Shown: one piece after another, positions 8,337 to 15,297 of the stretch | Numbering within the stretch: position 1 is the first letter of the stretch | How the letters are laid out: the number at the start of each line of letters is the position of its first letter | DNA from: Bryobacterales bacterium | GTDB taxonomy: Bacteria; Acidobacteriota; Terriglobia; Bryobacterales; Bryobacteraceae | Direction: 5' to 3' | Length of the DNA: 64,000 nt | Assembly (NCBI GenBank): GCA_009697505.1 | Contig: SHUD01000005.1 | Location: 1-64,000 of the forward strand | Program-made: the position numbers and the translations under genes | The notes under the pieces: model-generated | Database searches by the model: none | Seen by the model: the letters and a program-made list of their open reading frames with translations, nothing else | What the model was told of the DNA's origin: nothing

Positions 8337-9149
8337 GTGAAAATCAATTTCGTAGCTTTATTGCTGGTTGCGGCGCTGACGGCAGGCATCGCGGCCGCGC
8401 AACCGGCTCCGTTCAACACCGCGGGGGTGACCATGGGTCACTTGCATCTGGCGTCGAAGGACGTGGAAGCGAACAAGAAAATCTTTATGGGCATGGGCGG
8501 CAAATTACTCAGCACCGGGCAGGTCATGTTCCCCGGCGTCTACGTCAATTTGTCGGCCAGGAGCGGGAAGGCCGGAGAGGGCGGCAGCCAGGGTTCGGTG
8601 GTGAACCATGTCGGCTTCATTGTCGACGATGTGCAAAAGCGCGTGGCGGAATGGAAAGCCGCGGGCGTGAAAGTGCTCCCCGGCGGCAAGGGCCGGCTGG
8701 ACCAGGCGTTTGTCGAAACGCCGGACGGCTTGCGCATGGAGATCCTGCAGGACAAGGCGCAAGGCATGGCGATCCGCAATGAGCACGTGCATCTCTCCGT
8801 GCCGGAGTCCGAGATCCCCAAGGCGCAGGCCTGGTATGCGAAGACCTTCGGCGGCAAGATCGGCTCGCGCAATAACGCGCCGGTGGTGGATATCCCGGGC
8901 GTGCAGATCCGCTTCGCCAAGGCCGACACCAAGCAGGCGCCGACGCTGGGGCGCGTGCTGGACCATATCGGTTTCGACGTGAAGGACCTCGGGGTCTTTG
9001 TGAAGAAGATCCAGGCGGAAGGGATCAAGCTCGATGAGCCGCCGCGCGGGAATCCGGGCGGCAACCGCGTCACCTATGTCACCGACGCCTGGGGCACGCG
9101 CATCGAGATTGTCCAACGCGCGCCGATTACGGCGCAGGCGCGAAAATAA
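8337..9149 (+). CDS. Secreted two-domain VOC (glyoxalase/dioxygenase-fold) protein
   Basis: A 270-residue protein starting at GTG with an AGGAGG ribosome site 5 nt upstream. It has a signal peptide (MKINFVALLLVAALTAGIAAAQ) and two VOC modules: MGHLHLASKDVEANKKIF...VNHVGFIVDDV, and then EHVHLSVPESEIPKAQAWYAKTFGG...LDHIGFDVKDL...WGTRIEIV. The HLHL/HVHL, H and E positions match the paramagnetic metal site of the fold. Secreted VOC proteins of this type are frequent in Solibacter-like genomes but uncharacterised. It is followed after 75 bp by the PQQ dehydrogenase and may share its transcript. Confidence 0.83.
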   Translation: MKINFVALLLVAALTAGIAAAQPAPFNTAGVTMGHLHLASKDVEANKKIFMGMGGKLLSTGQVMFPGVYVNLSARSGKAGEGGSQGSVVNHVGFIVDDVQKRVAEWKAAGVKVLPGGKGRLDQAFVETPDGLRMEILQDKAQGMAIRNEHVHLSVPESEIPKAQAWYAKTFGGKIGSRNNAPVVDIPGVQIRFAKADTKQAPTLGRVLDHIGFDVKDLGVFVKKIQAEGIKLDEPPRGNPGGNRVTYVTDAWGTRIEIVQRAPITAQARK

Positions 9150-9224
9150 AGGGACCTAGACCGGGCCGCGGGAACGGACTTCGGGTTTCCCGCGGCTGGG
9201 ATGAAAAAACCAAGGGAGAATGCC

Positions 9225-10997
9225 ATGAAACAACCGATGAAGAAAGTTTTCCGGATGACCGCGCTGCTTGCCAGCCTGGCCTCGCTAGGGCATGCCCAGA
9301 CGCCCGTGCCGAGGCCACCGGGAGTGGTGCGGAACTTCATTCCGTTGACCGAACAGGCCATTAAGGCTCCCAAGCCTTCCGACTGGGTGATCCATCGCGG
9401 CAATTATCAGGCCTGGGGCTACAGCCCGCTGGACCAGATCAACAAGACCAACGTCAAGAATCTGCAACTGGTCTGGTCACGCAGCATGGACGCCGGCACC
9501 AACGAGTCCACTCCGCTGGTCTACAACGGCGTGATGTATATCGGGAATCCGGGCGACACCGTGCAGGCCATTGACGCGGCCACCGGCGACCTCATCTGGG
9601 AATACCGGCACCAGGCGCCTGAGATCACCGGGTTTCGCAACGGCCTGGGTCAGCGCAAGCGCAGCATCGCACTCTACGACGACCGTGTGTATATGGTGTC
9701 CTGGGACAATCAGGTGGTCTCGCTGGACGCCCGCACTGGTGAGGTGGCGTGGAAAACCAATCGCGGCGGCGCCCCGCTGGTCAGCAACTCCAGCGGACCT
9801 ATTGTGGCCAGTGGCGTGGTCATAGCGGGCAGCACCTGCCAGTACTCGGCCGAGGGTTGTTACGTCACCGGTCACGACGCCAAGACCGGCCGTGAGCTGT
9901 GGCGCAATGAGATGATTCCGCACCCTGGGCAGCCCGGGGATGAAACGTGGGCCGGTGCTCCGTTCGAGAAGCGCTGGATGACCGGCGTCTGGGGCCAGAT
10001 CACGTACGATCCCGAACTGGATCTGGTGTACTACGGGTCCACCGGCGTCGGACCGGCCTCCGAAGCCCAGCGCGGGATGCCCGGCGCGACCATGGCCGGC
10101 ACCAACACGCGCTTCGCGATCCGGCCCAAGACCGGCCAGGTCGTCTGGAAGCACCAGGTGCTGCCGCGCGATAACTGGGATCAGGAATGCACCTTTGAGA
10201 TGATGATCATCAACACGCCGGTGAATCCCAGCGCGCCGGACTTCCTGGCGGTGAATCCCAACGCGCGCCGTGGGCCGCGCAAGACGCTGACCGGCGTCCC
10301 GTGCAAGACCGGAATCGCCTGGAGCTTCGACGCCGCCACCGGCGAGTTCCTGTGGGCCAAGGCGACCACGCAGCAGAACCTGGTTTCCAAGATCGACCCC
10401 AAGGGGCTGGTCACGGTGAACGAGGACGTGGTGCTCAAGGAGGTCGACAAGACCTATAGTATTTGTCCAACCTACAACGGAGGCCGCGACTGGCCGCAAG
10501 GCGCGTACAACCCGAAAACCAACGTGATGTACATACCGCTATCGAATCTGTGTATAGACACGACGGCGCGCACGGATCGCAACGCCATACCGCAGTACGC
10601 CTACAACACGAACAATGTCGCCAAATTCCCAGCGGGCAAGGATAAGGTGGGGCGCATCGATGCGATTTCAGTGGAAACCGGCAAAACGCTATGGACCTGG
10701 GAGACGCGCGTGACCAACTACTCGCCGGTCCTGGCGACCGGCAGCGGGCTGCTGTTCAACGGTGGAATCGACCGTTATCTGCGGGCGCTGGATGCCGACA
10801 AGGGCCAGGTGGTGTGGCAGACGCGGCTGCCTTCGCAGGTCGCTGCCGGCGCCGTGACCTATTCCATCAACGGCCGCCAATACATTGCCGTCGCCGCAGG
10901 TGGCGGGGCGATCGCCAACACCGGCTTGAGCCTCACGCCCGAAGCGGATGCTCCGGGCGGCAACAACGCCATTTACGTTTTCGCGCTGCCGCAATAA
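9225..10997 (+). CDS. Secreted PQQ-dependent alcohol/sugar dehydrogenase-type quinoprotein
   Basis: The protein is about 590 residues; the ATG at 9225 follows AAGGGAGAATGCC and starts a signal peptide, while the track start at 9201 adds 8 residues. The body is an eight-bladed quinoprotein propeller with W-motif blades such as AIDAATGDLIWEYRH, SLDARTGEVAWKT and SVETGKTLWTWET. A cysteine pair STCQYSAEGC replaces the vicinal Cys-Cys of classical methanol dehydrogenases. There is no C-terminal haem domain, so an external cytochrome must take the electrons. Oxidation of an alcohol or sugar in the periplasm is inferred. The last 99 bp are duplicated at 13696-13794 with only synonymous changes. Confidence 0.9.
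   Translation: MKQPMKKVFRMTALLASLASLGHAQTPVPRPPGVVRNFIPLTEQAIKAPKPSDWVIHRGNYQAWGYSPLDQINKTNVKNLQLVWSRSMDAGTNESTPLVYNGVMYIGNPGDTVQAIDAATGDLIWEYRHQAPEITGFRNGLGQRKRSIALYDDRVYMVSWDNQVVSLDARTGEVAWKTNRGGAPLVSNSSGPIVASGVVIAGSTCQYSAEGCYVTGHDAKTGRELWRNEMIPHPGQPGDETWAGAPFEKRWMTGVWGQITYDPELDLVYYGSTGVGPASEAQRGMPGATMAGTNTRFAIRPKTGQVVWKHQVLPRDNWDQECTFEMMIINTPVNPSAPDFLAVNPNARRGPRKTLTGVPCKTGIAWSFDAATGEFLWAKATTQQNLVSKIDPKGLVTVNEDVVLKEVDKTYSICPTYNGGRDWPQGAYNPKTNVMYIPLSNLCIDTTARTDRNAIPQYAYNTNNVAKFPAGKDKVGRIDAISVETGKTLWTWETRVTNYSPVLATGSGLLFNGGIDRYLRALDADKGQVVWQTRLPSQVAAGAVTYSINGRQYIAVAAGGGAIANTGLSLTPEADAPGGNNAIYVFALPQ
10899..10997 (+). repeat. Copy A of a 99-bp direct repeat (3' end of the PQQ dehydrogenase)
   Basis: The final 99 bp of the PQQ dehydrogenase, from GGTGGCGGG to the TAA stop, recur at 13696-13794 at 95 of 99 positions. 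The four differences are all third-codon or stop-codon changes. The similarity stops at the stop codon on one side and at GGTGGC on the other. Confidence 0.9.
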
Positions 10998-11103
10998 GCT
11001 GCGCGCTTCGCTTGAGCTTGCCTGGGAGCCGTTTGGCGGTCGTAATGCGCTCAGAGAGCTGAGAAGGTCAAAGGCCAAGTCTCGCGAGTAGCCCCCGCGC
11101 TGC

Positions 11104-11976
11104 TCATTTGGCTTCGTTTCGGGTTATTCCAAAGGTTGGCGTGATAGGCCAGCCAACGTACTCGTAGGTCGTATGTTGCACAGCGGGGCTCAGGCCGTTA
11201 TTCGCAAGTCGTTCGTAGATGGTCATATCGCCCAGGGATGGGAGATTGACGAGGTAGGGACCAAACTGCACGGTGCACCCGCGATGCCATGCTGGCTCAA
11301 GCACGCGGAGCACGCGTCGAATTGTCATCGGAAAGTCCGCTTGTGCGTCAGCAACGAAGGTCAGCATGCGTCGTTCATCGCACTCCTGGATCTGTGTTCG
11401 CACGATTTCCATCGCGGGGTCGAGAACAATCTTGTAGCCCTCCATCGCCACTAATGCGAGGTAGCCCGCGCGCAACCAGCTAATGCGCGCACCAAGTTCC
11501 GAATAGCGTTCATGCTCCACTGTCAGCGAGGCACCCGCCCGTCCGAGCCGCTGAAGTGCTTCGCTCATCCCCGGTCTATTGAGATGCCTGGGGATGGTGA
11601 GCGCGTATGAGCCATCCTTCGCATTAAGCTGGCCGTTCACAGTTATTCCGCCGATGGTTGCCTTTATTCGATGCGGTCGATTGGCCCTGCCAGCCATTGC
11701 CAGGCGCACGTCCTCCTTGGTCTTCGCTGACGCATCCAACTTGGTGCCTGCCATGTTGTTGCATGAGGTGCACGTGAGTAGGAGCTCATGACCGCCGACA
11801 CCTTGCGGCGGCACATGCTCCTTCGAAAGGCGGCCGTCGTCTAGCGCCTCCACTGAGAATGGGTTCAGGCAAATCGGGCAGACGTACGTCGGCACAGCGT
11901 ATATCCCCGGACACGCTTGATCATACGCGGCGGCGCCAAGATCAAACCAATCGCGTTTCTTCCCTTGTGCAGACAT
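11104..11976 (-). CDS. HNH-endonuclease-like protein with zinc-finger cysteines
   Basis: A 290-residue protein without signal peptide. Near the N-terminus it has CPIC, then SKEHVPPQGVGG and LLTCTSCNN, which match the Cys4-zinc HNH layout (CxxC, E/D-H-[VI]P, CxxCNN). The remaining 200 residues contain no domain I recognise. HNH proteins with unknown C-terminal parts are often nucleases from defence or mobile contexts. The gene has less GC-rich codon use than its neighbours and lies inside the interval bounded by the two 99-bp repeats, so lateral acquisition is plausible. The actual substrate is unknown. Confidence 0.7.
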   Translation of the reverse strand: MSAQGKKRDWFDLGAAAYDQACPGIYAVPTYVCPICLNPFSVEALDDGRLSKEHVPPQGVGGHELLLTCTSCNNMAGTKLDASAKTKEDVRLAMAGRANRPHRIKATIGGITVNGQLNAKDGSYALTIPRHLNRPGMSEALQRLGRAGASLTVEHERYSELGARISWLRAGYLALVAMEGYKIVLDPAMEIVRTQIQECDERRMLTFVADAQADFPMTIRRVLRVLEPAWHRGCTVQFGPYLVNLPSLGDMTIYERLANNGLSPAVQHTTYEYVGWPITPTFGITRNEAK

Positions 11977-12206
11977 TCACTCTGTCAATTATCGCAAGGA
12001 ACAAATTGGCACACCTTGTTTGCGGCTCGTGAGGCGATTGCGCGCCCGTCGGAATTTGCGGGCGAGAAGTCGGTTTGGGGGAAACGTGGCCGTGATCTCC
12101 TCGAACGCCGTTTTCTGGCCAAGTAATGGCGTCGGCCCAAAAAGTAGCTTAGCGACTATTACGTCGGGGTGACTTCCAGGTAGCTGATTTCGGGCCTAAG
12201 TCCCGG
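11977..12206. other. Intergenic region, no gene seen
   Basis: About 230 bp between the HNH gene start and the SMP-30 gene stop. The short plus-strand ORF there has no recognisable features and no start signal. I see no hairpin or repeat. Confidence 0.4.
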
Positions 12207-13220
12207 CTATTTCGCCCGGCCCTTATACCCTTCTGCGAGCATCGCGACCTGGTACACTGCTCCGCGAGCGACGATGTACAGCATCTTCTTGTCGGGACCC
12301 GCGAAGGCCAAGTTGTTGGGATTCCTCGATACGGGAATGGTGCCCAGGTGCTTGCCCTGTGGGCTGAAGACCTGGATGCCCGCCGCCGTTGCCGCATACA
12401 CGCGGTCCTGGCCGTCGATCGCGAGGCCGTCCCCCCCAAATCTGACATCGGGCGTCCCGTTCGGCCTCTGGGTCACGATTTCATACTTGGCGAAGTTGCG
12501 CCGATTCTTCACAGTCCCGTCGGGCTGGACGTCGAAGGCCAAGATGTACTCACCGCCTTCTTTGGGAAGGTCGGCAATGGAGAGCGTCGTTTTGGCGGCT
12601 CTGCTCTGCGTGGCCACGTAGAGGGTCTTTTCATCTCGACTCAGTGTGATGCCGTTGATCCGCTCGACGGGATCTGCAAACACCGTGATGACCTTCGCAC
12701 CCGGACGGGCATAGAGGACCGTGCCCGAGCCTGAGAGCGTGAAGTAGACGCCATCCCTCTTGTCAACCACGAGATCGTTAGGACCCTCGAAGGGCTTCCC
12801 GTCGATGCTGTCAGCAAGAATCGTCTTCCTGTCCTGGGGCCAGATCACGCCGATTGAGTTGGTTTTCCCGTACTTCAACGAGGTAATGAGACGTCCCTTC
12901 GAGTCGAAGCCGATGGCGCTCGATCCGTCCGTGCCGCTCAGAAATGTCGCAGGTTTTCCGTGGGGATCTACCTTGCCGATACGGCGCGCCATGTAGTCCC
13001 AGTAGAGAAGCGTCCCGTCCGCCATCGTGGCCGGCCCATCGGTGTGCTTCAACCCATCTACGATGACCTGAACCTTGGTTCCTCCCTTCACCACGCCTGG
13101 AATATCCGGTGCGATCGTGTCGGTGGCCGGCGGCGGGAGCGGTGTTTCGCCTTGCTGGCCAAACGCCGTCACGGCGCAACGAAGAACGAATACAACGACA
13201 AATCCTGCCTTCAGCTTCAT
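12207..13220 (-). CDS. Secreted SMP-30/gluconolactonase/LRE-like beta-propeller protein
   Basis: The ATG at 13220 sits 5 nt after AAAGGAGGAG, a strong ribosome site, and starts a signal peptide (MKLKAGFVVVFVLRCAVTAFGQ); the track start at 13247 adds 9 residues. The 337-residue product has six-bladed SMP-30 signatures: EGPNDLVVDKRDGVYFT, INGITLSRDEKTLYVA and GGDGLAIDGQDRVYAATAAGIQVFSPQG. These contain the E, N and D residues that bind the divalent cation in gluconolactonases. The reaction would be hydrolysis of a sugar lactone, perhaps the product of a periplasmic quinoprotein dehydrogenase; that connection is inferred. Confidence 0.85.
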   Translation of the reverse strand: MKLKAGFVVVFVLRCAVTAFGQQGETPLPPPATDTIAPDIPGVVKGGTKVQVIVDGLKHTDGPATMADGTLLYWDYMARRIGKVDPHGKPATFLSGTDGSSAIGFDSKGRLITSLKYGKTNSIGVIWPQDRKTILADSIDGKPFEGPNDLVVDKRDGVYFTLSGSGTVLYARPGAKVITVFADPVERINGITLSRDEKTLYVATQSRAAKTTLSIADLPKEGGEYILAFDVQPDGTVKNRRNFAKYEIVTQRPNGTPDVRFGGDGLAIDGQDRVYAATAAGIQVFSPQGKHLGTIPVSRNPNNLAFAGPDKKMLYIVARGAVYQVAMLAEGYKGRAK

Positions 13221-13695
13221 CGTCTCCTCCTTTGCCTGAGTCGCCAACCGCGCGGTCCCTTACTCACCTTCGACCAAGCCCGCACAGGGCCGGCGCGGCC
13301 CTCCAAACTGCCCAGAAACTCGCGCTGTTCCGCCGCGCCAGGCTCCGTTGTGCGGGCGAGTTCCTTAAAATGCGACGCGATTAGACGAAGCGCCACAAGC
13401 ATACTCCGTCCGCGCCTGAAGCAACAGAGCTATGCGTCCGATTTCTGATGTAGACTCGTCTCGCCAGCGCCATAATTCGGATCAAAATTAGTTTATCTCA
13501 TTGGCCGACACACCAATCGCGCCAGCGCGTTACCCTTGCGCCATCTGCGCCATCTGCGCCATCTGCGCCATCTGCGCCATCTGCGCCACGTTTCCGTGTA
13601 ACGCCCTATCCGCTGATTTGGTCTCAACGCGGTTCAGAAGTCGGCTTTTGGGAAGTTGCCGTCTAACGTATGTCAGCAAACTCCGGGGGCAGACG
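13221..13695. other. Intergenic region with no gene, holding a short tandem repeat
   Basis: About 475 bp. The listed ORFs are low-complexity readings of the 9-bp tandem array (CAICAI or MAQMAQ) and lack start signals or homology. Apart from that array I see nothing functional. Confidence 0.5.
13537..13588. repeat. 9-bp tandem repeat TGCGCCATC, about 5.8 units
   Basis: Five perfect consecutive copies of TGCGCCATC are followed by a partial sixth. The period is a multiple of three, so it reads as CAI or MAQ repeats, but no supported gene covers it. It is likely a slippage-prone microsatellite. Confidence 0.9.
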
Positions 13696-13794
13696 GGTGG
13701 CGGGGCGATCGCCAACACTGGCTTGAGCCTCACACCCGAAGCGGATGCTCCGGGCGGCAACAACGCCATCTACGTTTTCGCGCTGCCGCAATAG
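13696..13794 (+). pseudogene. 3'-terminal relic of a second PQQ dehydrogenase
   Basis: The 99 bp encode the last 32 residues of a quinoprotein (GGGAIANTGLSLTPEADAPG...FALPQ) and end in TAG, whereas the intact gene at 9225-10997 ends in TAA. All four nucleotide differences from the intact copy are synonymous (ACC/ACT, ACG/ACA, ATT/ATC, TAA/TAG). That pattern implies divergence while both copies were still functional, followed by loss of the rest of this copy. No upstream PQQ coding sequence remains. Confidence 0.85.
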
Positions 13795-13871
13795 GTCACT
13801 GGAGTTTGCTGTTCGCGGACTCCGGTTCGCCGTCCTCCGCGCTTTTGCGCGCGTAAGACAACCGCTTTGTT

Positions 13872-13895
13872 TGTATGTGCTATCCTGTACATACA
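13872..13895. promoter_or_regulatory. Inverted-repeat operator upstream of brnTA
   Basis: A perfect 7-bp inverted repeat, TGTATGT/ACATACA, with a 10-bp spacer lies directly before the brnT remnant. BrnA antitoxins are ribbon-helix-helix repressors that bind palindromes in their own promoter, so this is a likely operator. The assignment is inferred from position and symmetry. Confidence 0.55.
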
Positions 13896-13903
13896 CTGCC
13901 CAG

Positions 13904-14115
13904 TTGATTTTCGATGACCCGAACTGTGTCACGTTCATTGAGCGAACCAAAGACGGCGAACCGAGATGGCACGCGATTGGATTCGCGGAGGGATTGATTT
14001 TGCTGGTTGCCATACATACCATCGCGATGTGGGGACGCACGAACTGATCCGCGTTATTTCCGCGCGCCAGGCGACTCGTCACGAAAGGAAACTCTATGAA
14101 GCCACTCTCCACTAA
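13904..14115 (+). pseudogene. brnT: brnT toxin remnant, N-terminally truncated and frameshifted
   Basis: The frame at 13904 reads LIFDDPNCVTFIERTKDGEPRW..GFAEGLILLVAIHT, matching the middle of BrnT ribonuclease toxins. It then shifts, and the other frame continues HRDVGTHELIRVISARQATRHERKLYEATLH to a TAA at 14115, which is the classic BrnT C-terminus. The usual N-terminal FEWDxxKxxxNxxKHGVSF segment is absent; the conserved part begins only a few bases after the operator. The single-base shift lies near 14018. The end overlaps brnA by 20 bp as in normal brnTA operons. The toxin should be inactive. Confidence 0.82.
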
Positions 14116-14359
14116 GAAACGGGTGGAACTGAAGTGCCTTGCCCGAAGACCCGACAGTCAGATCGATCTCTCGGACATCCCGGAGATCCGCCAGTTCCCT
14201 TCAGACGCGGTGATCGGCAGATTCTACCGGCCCAAGAAGCAAAGCGTGACCATCCGTTTGGATGCGGATGTACTCGCGTGGCTGAAGGCGTCCGGCGATG
14301 GATATCAGACCCGTGTGAACAAGTACCTGCGGCAACTCATGGCCAGGCAGCACGCGTGA
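14096..14359 (+). CDS. brnA: BrnA-type antitoxin (ribbon-helix-helix)
   Basis: The product has 87 residues and contains the BrnA core VTIRLDADVLAWLKASGDGYQTRVNKYLRQLM, the DNA-binding and dimerisation ribbon-helix-helix region, preceded by a basic-acidic linker that wraps BrnT. It starts inside the 3' end of the brnT remnant. Although the toxin is broken, the antitoxin frame is intact and the operator is conserved, so it may persist as an autonomous repressor or as an anti-addiction factor for another BrnT. Confidence 0.85.
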   Translation: MKPLSTKKRVELKCLARRPDSQIDLSDIPEIRQFPSDAVIGRFYRPKKQSVTIRLDADVLAWLKASGDGYQTRVNKYLRQLMARQHA

Positions 14360-14467
14360 TGAACACTTCGAGTGAGTCGAGGCGGGGTGGCCGAGGATGC
14401 GAGCCGGCCGGCTCCGCCCCAGTCTTTTTCGTGTATACTGCGTTTGGCCGAAAATAAAGGTGACTCT

Positions 14468-15238
14468 ATGCGCCGCTTCGTACATATTTCCGTTTTGATT
14501 TCCGCGCTGGTGTTCACGCTGCCGGCGGCGGCGCAGTGGGTCAACCAGCCCACGAAAGGGGCTCCGCGAACCAAGGACGGAAAGGTGAATTTGGCGGGGC
14601 CGACGCCCAGGATGGCTAATGGAAAACCCGATTTCTCGGGCATGTGGAGCGCTCCCGGATTCAGCACGAAATATCTGGAGAACCTGGCGGCCGATGGGGT
14701 CGAGGTGCCCATGCTGCCGTGGGCGGCCGCGGTTTACAAAGAGCGCGTGGAAAACCACGGGAAGGACCGGCCCTCGGGGACCTGCCTGCCGCATAGCGTG
14801 ACGGATTTTGACGCGCACCACAACCCCAAGAAGGTGATCCAGTCGCCGGACCTGATGGTGCTGCTGTTTGAGAGTTATCACACGTTCCGGCAGATCTTCA
14901 CCGATGGGCGGGCGCTGCCGGCGCAGCGCGATCCGGCGTGGTTCGGCTACTCGGCGGGGAAATGGGACGGTGACACGCTGGTTGTGGACACGGTGGGCCT
15001 GCATGAAAAGACCTGGCTTGACGACGGAGGCCACCCGCACAGCGATGCGTTGCACGTGATCGAGCGCTTCCGGCGTCCCGACTTCGGGCACATGCAAGTG
15101 GAGTTGACGATCGACGACCCGAAGACGTACTCCAAGCCGTGGACCGTGAAAATTCCGTGGGCCTATATGCCCGATACGGATCTGCTCGACTGGTTCTGCG
15201 AGAACGAGAAAGACACGCAGCACATGGTCGGAAAGTAA
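14468..15238 (+). CDS. Secreted paralogue, GKWDGDTLVVDT family
   Basis: The ATG at 14468 starts a signal peptide (MRRFVHISVLISALVFTLPAAAQ) and gives about 256 residues; the track start at 14372 is unlikely. Shared motifs with the 1.5-3.2 kb paralogues are PRTKDGKVNL, RQIFTDGRALP, GKWDGDTLVVDTVGLHEKTWLD and HSDALHVIERFRR. It also has SGTCLPHSV, a cysteine in the same place as the others. No enzymatic role is known to me. It stands alone here, 60 bp upstream of a truncated LigD. Confidence 0.78.
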   Translation: MRRFVHISVLISALVFTLPAAAQWVNQPTKGAPRTKDGKVNLAGPTPRMANGKPDFSGMWSAPGFSTKYLENLAADGVEVPMLPWAAAVYKERVENHGKDRPSGTCLPHSVTDFDAHHNPKKVIQSPDLMVLLFESYHTFRQIFTDGRALPAQRDPAWFGYSAGKWDGDTLVVDTVGLHEKTWLDDGGHPHSDALHVIERFRRPDFGHMQVELTIDDPKTYSKPWTVKIPWAYMPDTDLLDWFCENEKDTQHMVGK

Positions 15239-15297
15239 AGTAGGAAGACAGGAATCGAGCAAAGGAGAGGAAACTGAACTAATATCCGGAACTCTCC

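Noticed and set aside
11917-12126. Small plus-strand ORF after the HNH gene start
   Set aside because: No start signal, low complexity in no family, overlaps the 5' end of the opposite gene.
13537-13588. CRISPR-like repeat array
   Set aside because: Units are 9 bp and contiguous with no spacers.
13501-13794. Plus-strand ORF with CAICAI repeats fused to a PQQ tail
   Set aside because: The first half is a microsatellite reading and the second is a gene relic; there is no ribosome site or continuous homology.
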